Shown piece after piece: positions 61,736 to 64,000 of a DNA stretch of 64,000 nt. This DNA is from Aeromicrobium massiliense JC14 (GTDB lineage Bacteria; Actinomycetota; Actinomycetes; Propionibacteriales; Nocardioidaceae). Positions within the stretch are counted from its first letter, which is position 1. Every line of letters starts with the position of its first letter. The stretch lies in the NCBI RefSeq assembly GCF_000312105.1, contig NZ_HE978637.1, positions 950,534 to 1,014,533 on the forward strand, read 5' to 3'. A program made the translations under genes and the position numbers. The notes under the pieces are model-generated. The model did no database searches. It had not been told where the DNA came from and worked only from the letters and a program-made list of their open reading frames with translations.

Positions 61736-62882
61736 GCGACGCCACCGCGGCCCGCACCGCGGCCGCGTCGAGCACGCCGTCGCCCGCCGTGGCGGTGACG
61801 TGCACCCCCGCCGGGGTCGGCACGAAGCACACGGTGACCGCCTCGGGTCCCGCCGGCCGCCCGGCGACCACGAACGCGGCCTCGCCCCTGTCGCGCCACG
61901 GCAGGCCGGACAGGTCGAGCCGGCCCTGGTGGCTCAGGGTGACGTCCGCCCTCGGCGGCTGGCCGGCCGTCGCCGGTGCCCGCCCGGGACCACGCACGAG
62001 GTTGCGAGCGGTCAGCGCGGCGAGCAGCACCAGCGGCGTCCCGTCCGTCGCAGCTCGTGACACGGAGGCGCCGAGGGCGACCGGGTCGGTGGGGTCGACG
62101 TCGAGGTACGGCCCGGTGGCGAAGTTGCCCGCGACCCGGCCCTCGCCCGGCAGGTAGCGGCGGCCGTCCATCATCACGCGCACGCCCGGCCCGAGCGGAA
62201 GCCGCTCGGCGAGCGCCGCCGCGGTGCGGGCCATGAGCACCGAGGCGGCCGACGTGCCCGGCGCGTGCTCGTCGCGCCACGCCCGCATCACATCGAGGGT
62301 GGCCGCGGGGACGACCGCCGACGCCACCCGGACCGAGCCCAGGTCGGCGGGCCGGTGCGGACGCTCGTCCGGCGGGCCCAGGGGCACCGCGCCGCGGACC
62401 GCTCGCGCGGCTCGTCGGGGCCGGGCGGCCAGGGCGAGACCCGCCCGCAGCAGCGGGAAGCGGAGGGACGGCGCGTCCGGCGGCGGGACGTCGTCGCCGA
62501 GCAGCCAGCGGAACCAGCCGTTCGCGGTGGCGCCGTCGGCCAGCACGTGCGCGACGTCCATGCCGGCCGCGTTCGGCGCCAGCACGAGCCGGAGCGGGAG
62601 CTCCTCGCGCGGGTCGGCGACGAGCCGCGCGGTCAGGGCGTCGGCGTCCAGGTCGTCCGGAACCTCGACCACGAGCTCGCGCAGGTGGGCCTCGAGGTCA
62701 CCGGCAGGGACGAGACGGTGTCCGTCGAGCCGGCCCAGCACCGGATGGTCCGGCGAGCGCAGCGCGAGCGTCCGCAACCGGTCGCGCACCTCGGCGGCGT
62801 CGGGCACGTGGAGCGGCCCGGCGGCGCGCGCGGTGCGGAACCGCTCCCAGGTGCGGTCGCGCACCGGCACGCGGGTCACCAT
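61689..62882 (-). CDS. Condensation-domain-like/WS-DGAT-type acyltransferase
   Basis: 397-residue protein. The active-site pattern HVLADGATANGW near residue 115 resembles HHxxxDG of condensation/PapA/wax ester synthase families, but the first His is Asp or Ala (MDVAHVLADG). Other pieces are LPLGPGVRVMMDGR, VAGNFATGPYLDVD and DVTLSHQGRLDLSGLPW, consistent with the C-terminal subdomain. It has no signal peptide. ATG 62882 overlaps the GH6 stop (ATGGTGA), so it is coupled to the lipoprotein. The acyl donor and acceptor are unknown. Confidence 0.7.
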   Translation of the reverse strand: MVTRVPVRDRTWERFRTARAAGPLHVPDAAEVRDRLRTLALRSPDHPVLGRLDGHRLVPAGDLEAHLRELVVEVPDDLDADALTARLVADPREELPLRLVLAPNAAGMDVAHVLADGATANGWFRWLLGDDVPPPDAPSLRFPLLRAGLALAARPRRAARAVRGAVPLGPPDERPHRPADLGSVRVASAVVPAATLDVMRAWRDEHAPGTSAASVLMARTAAALAERLPLGPGVRVMMDGRRYLPGEGRVAGNFATGPYLDVDPTDPVALGASVSRAATDGTPLVLLAALTARNLVRGPGRAPATAGQPPRADVTLSHQGRLDLSGLPWRDRGEAAFVVAGRPAGPEAVTVCFVPTPAGVHVTATAGDGVLDAAAVRAAVASLSDAGAAGPPGPSRR

Positions 62883-63949
62883 CCGGCCGCCTCGGCCATC
62901 CGGTCGGCCTGCTCGGGGAACGGCTCGCCTGCGGGCGGCTGCCCGTCCTCGCAGGAGCCGTCGGACTCCCCCGGCGGCTTGACCCACAGGAAGGCGTCGA
63001 CGAGCTCCCGCGGCGCGGACTCGGGCCGCTCGCCCAGGGCGGCGCCCTCCGGGTTGCACCACGTGTCCTGCGGCCCGTCGCCGTTGCGCCCGGTGTCGAC
63101 GACGAACGGCTTCCAGCCGACGGTCGGGCTGATCTCGCGGCCGTAGTCGACCTCGTCGTCGGTGCGGCCGAAGCCGGAGACGTTGACCGAGAAGCCGCGA
63201 GCCGCGGCGACGCCGGCGTCGGCGAGCCGCTCGGCCATGACGTCCGGCTCCACCCAGTCGCTGTGGCCGGCGTCGAGGTAGACGGCGGTCGACGGGACCC
63301 GCGAGAACGCGGACGTCGCCGAACGCAGCAGCTCGAGCCGCTCCTGCCGGCGTGCCTCGGGCAGGCGGCCCAGGAACGCCAGTGCGTCGGGCTCGAGCAC
63401 GACGGCGACACCCGGGCCGTCCTGGGGTCGTCCGTCACGCAGACCGTCGGCGACCGCGCGCGTCCAGGCGGCGTACTGCTCGCCGGACTCGGCGCCGCCG
63501 CCGGACTCGCCGCCGCAGTCGCGCAGCGGGACGCCGTAGACGACGAGCGTCGCCACGCCGCCGTCAGCCGCGGCGTCGCGCACGGTGCGGGCGACGTCCC
63601 GGCGGACCTCCTCGGCGGGCTGCGCGGGGTCCGTCAGCCAGACGCCGTGCGGCTGCTCCAGCACGCGCTGCACCCGGTCGCGGTCGACCTCCGCCTCCTC
63701 GGCCACGGGCGGGGCCGGAGGGCCCCACGGCTCGGCGTCGTCGAACGGCGAGTCCGGCGACGCCGGGCTCAGGTCGTCCTCGAACGACGCCGGTGCGTCC
63801 ATCTCCTGGGCGGCGTCGACGCACTCGGCGTCGGGCGTGCGGGTGGCACTGGGCCCGGGCGCGCCGGTGTCGTAGCCCGATCCGCTGCACGCCCCCAGCA
63901 GGAGCAGGGCGGCGACGGCCGGAGCGACCAGGTCGCTGACGCGGCTCAC
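62876..63949 (-). CDS. GH6 family glycoside hydrolase lipoprotein
   Basis: 357-residue exported enzyme. A lipobox LLLLGACSGSG places Cys at about residue 21, so it is lipid-anchored (Lnt could acylate it). A Pro/Asp-rich linker (to about residue 95) precedes the GH6 barrel: LVVYGVPLRDCGGE, WTRAVADGL, VAVVLEPDALAFL (catalytic Asp), YLDAGHSDWV, SVNVSGF, FVVDTGRNGDG, WCNPEGAALG and FLWVKPPGESDGSC. GH6 enzymes cut beta-1,4-glucans. GTG 63949 overlaps the upstream gene stop (GTGA). It is part of a minus-strand operon with the acyltransferase. Confidence 0.9.
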   Translation of the reverse strand: MSRVSDLVAPAVAALLLLGACSGSGYDTGAPGPSATRTPDAECVDAAQEMDAPASFEDDLSPASPDSPFDDAEPWGPPAPPVAEEAEVDRDRVQRVLEQPHGVWLTDPAQPAEEVRRDVARTVRDAAADGGVATLVVYGVPLRDCGGESGGGAESGEQYAAWTRAVADGLRDGRPQDGPGVAVVLEPDALAFLGRLPEARRQERLELLRSATSAFSRVPSTAVYLDAGHSDWVEPDVMAERLADAGVAAARGFSVNVSGFGRTDDEVDYGREISPTVGWKPFVVDTGRNGDGPQDTWCNPEGAALGERPESAPRELVDAFLWVKPPGESDGSCEDGQPPAGEPFPEQADRMAEAAGW

Positions 63950-64000
63950 GGGGCCGGCACCAGGCGGCCCACGACGTCGTCGTCGTGCGGACGCCCGTCG
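63946..64000 (-). CDS. 3' end of a gene cut by the right edge
   Basis: On the minus strand an open frame enters from the window edge and ends at TGA 63948-63946, giving DGRPHDDDVVGRLVPAP as the visible C-terminus. It overlaps the GH6 GTG as GTGA, so it is probably the preceding gene of the same operon. The product is not recognisable from 17 residues. Confidence 0.6.
   Translation of the reverse strand, partial: DGRPHDDDVVGRLVPAP

Noticed and set aside
63352-63939. Plus-strand Arg-rich open frame opposite the GH6 gene
   Set aside because: Shadow of the GH6 lipoprotein, which has a lipobox and all GH6 motifs.

Overview
The window is 64 kb of very G+C-rich, densely coded chromosomal DNA from an actinobacterium. 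RbpA, a Mycobacterium-like cell-division/glycine block, a mycothiol-type DinB-fold enzyme, a PASTA kinase, a GarA/OdhI-like FHA protein, a CopD-CtaG fusion and a 13E12-type HNH protein all support this. Gene content and style fit the Propionibacteriales (Aeromicrobium/Nocardioides-like). The genus is an inference, not something read from a marker gene. No rRNA, tRNA, insertion sequence, prophage or CRISPR array was seen.

Layout: 1-9.5 kb holds helY (cut by the left edge), a stand-alone 5'-3' exonuclease, an M24 peptidase, lnt, rbpA, an MFS permease coupled to a glycerophosphodiester phosphodiesterase, and a maltokinase-cap-like protein. 9.5-20.4 kb holds an XRE-MurA fusion, an MBL hydrolase, a secreted M28 peptidase, a siderophore-interacting protein, a short UvrA paralogue, an XRE-cupin regulator overlapping an EamA exporter, an NTF2-like protein and an FMN-binding protein. 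20.5-27.8 kb holds a secreted reprolysin-like protease and a run of small housekeeping genes (DUF1304, DUF1992, AlkA-like glycosylase, DinB-like, Usp, GNAT, Sua5/YrdC). 27.9-32.1 kb is an assimilatory sulfate operon, cysH-cysD-cysN-cysG, with overlapping stops and starts. 32.2-37.3 kb has small membrane proteins, a hydrolase and gcvP behind a glycine riboswitch. 38.2-45.1 kb is the actinobacterial block equivalent to Rv1822-Rv1832 (pgsA, DUF881, DUF1290, DUF881, gcvH, FHA, MerR, bifunctional nuclease, MerR), here with a RecQ helicase inserted. 45.4-53.8 kb has sodA, a copper operon (small membrane protein, YcnI, CopC, CopD-CtaG), an ornithine aminotransferase, a spermidine-synthase-like protein, a MarR regulator and an HNH/DUF222 protein. 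54.1-64 kb has a NUDIX hydrolase, an IMPase, a PASTA kinase, manganese catalase, a SigF/SigB-type sigma factor, an SPW membrane protein, a NYN-LOTUS protein, an F420-type oxidoreductase, and a GH6 lipoprotein coupled to a condensation-like acyltransferase.

Regulation is unusually readable. Many starts lie 6-7 bases after a TANNNT-like -10 box, which implies leaderless mRNAs. Specific promoters can be proposed: a SigR/SigH-type site at rbpA (GGAAT-N18-GTT), SigF-type sites (GTTT/A-N16-GGGTA) near the sigma gene, a LexA box at the HNH gene, and self-operators at the XRE-MurA and XRE-cupin genes. The most distinctive element is the XRE-MurA fusion, whose promoter spacer is filled exactly by an 18-bp palindrome. 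The closing GH6-acyltransferase operon is the least understood set of genes.
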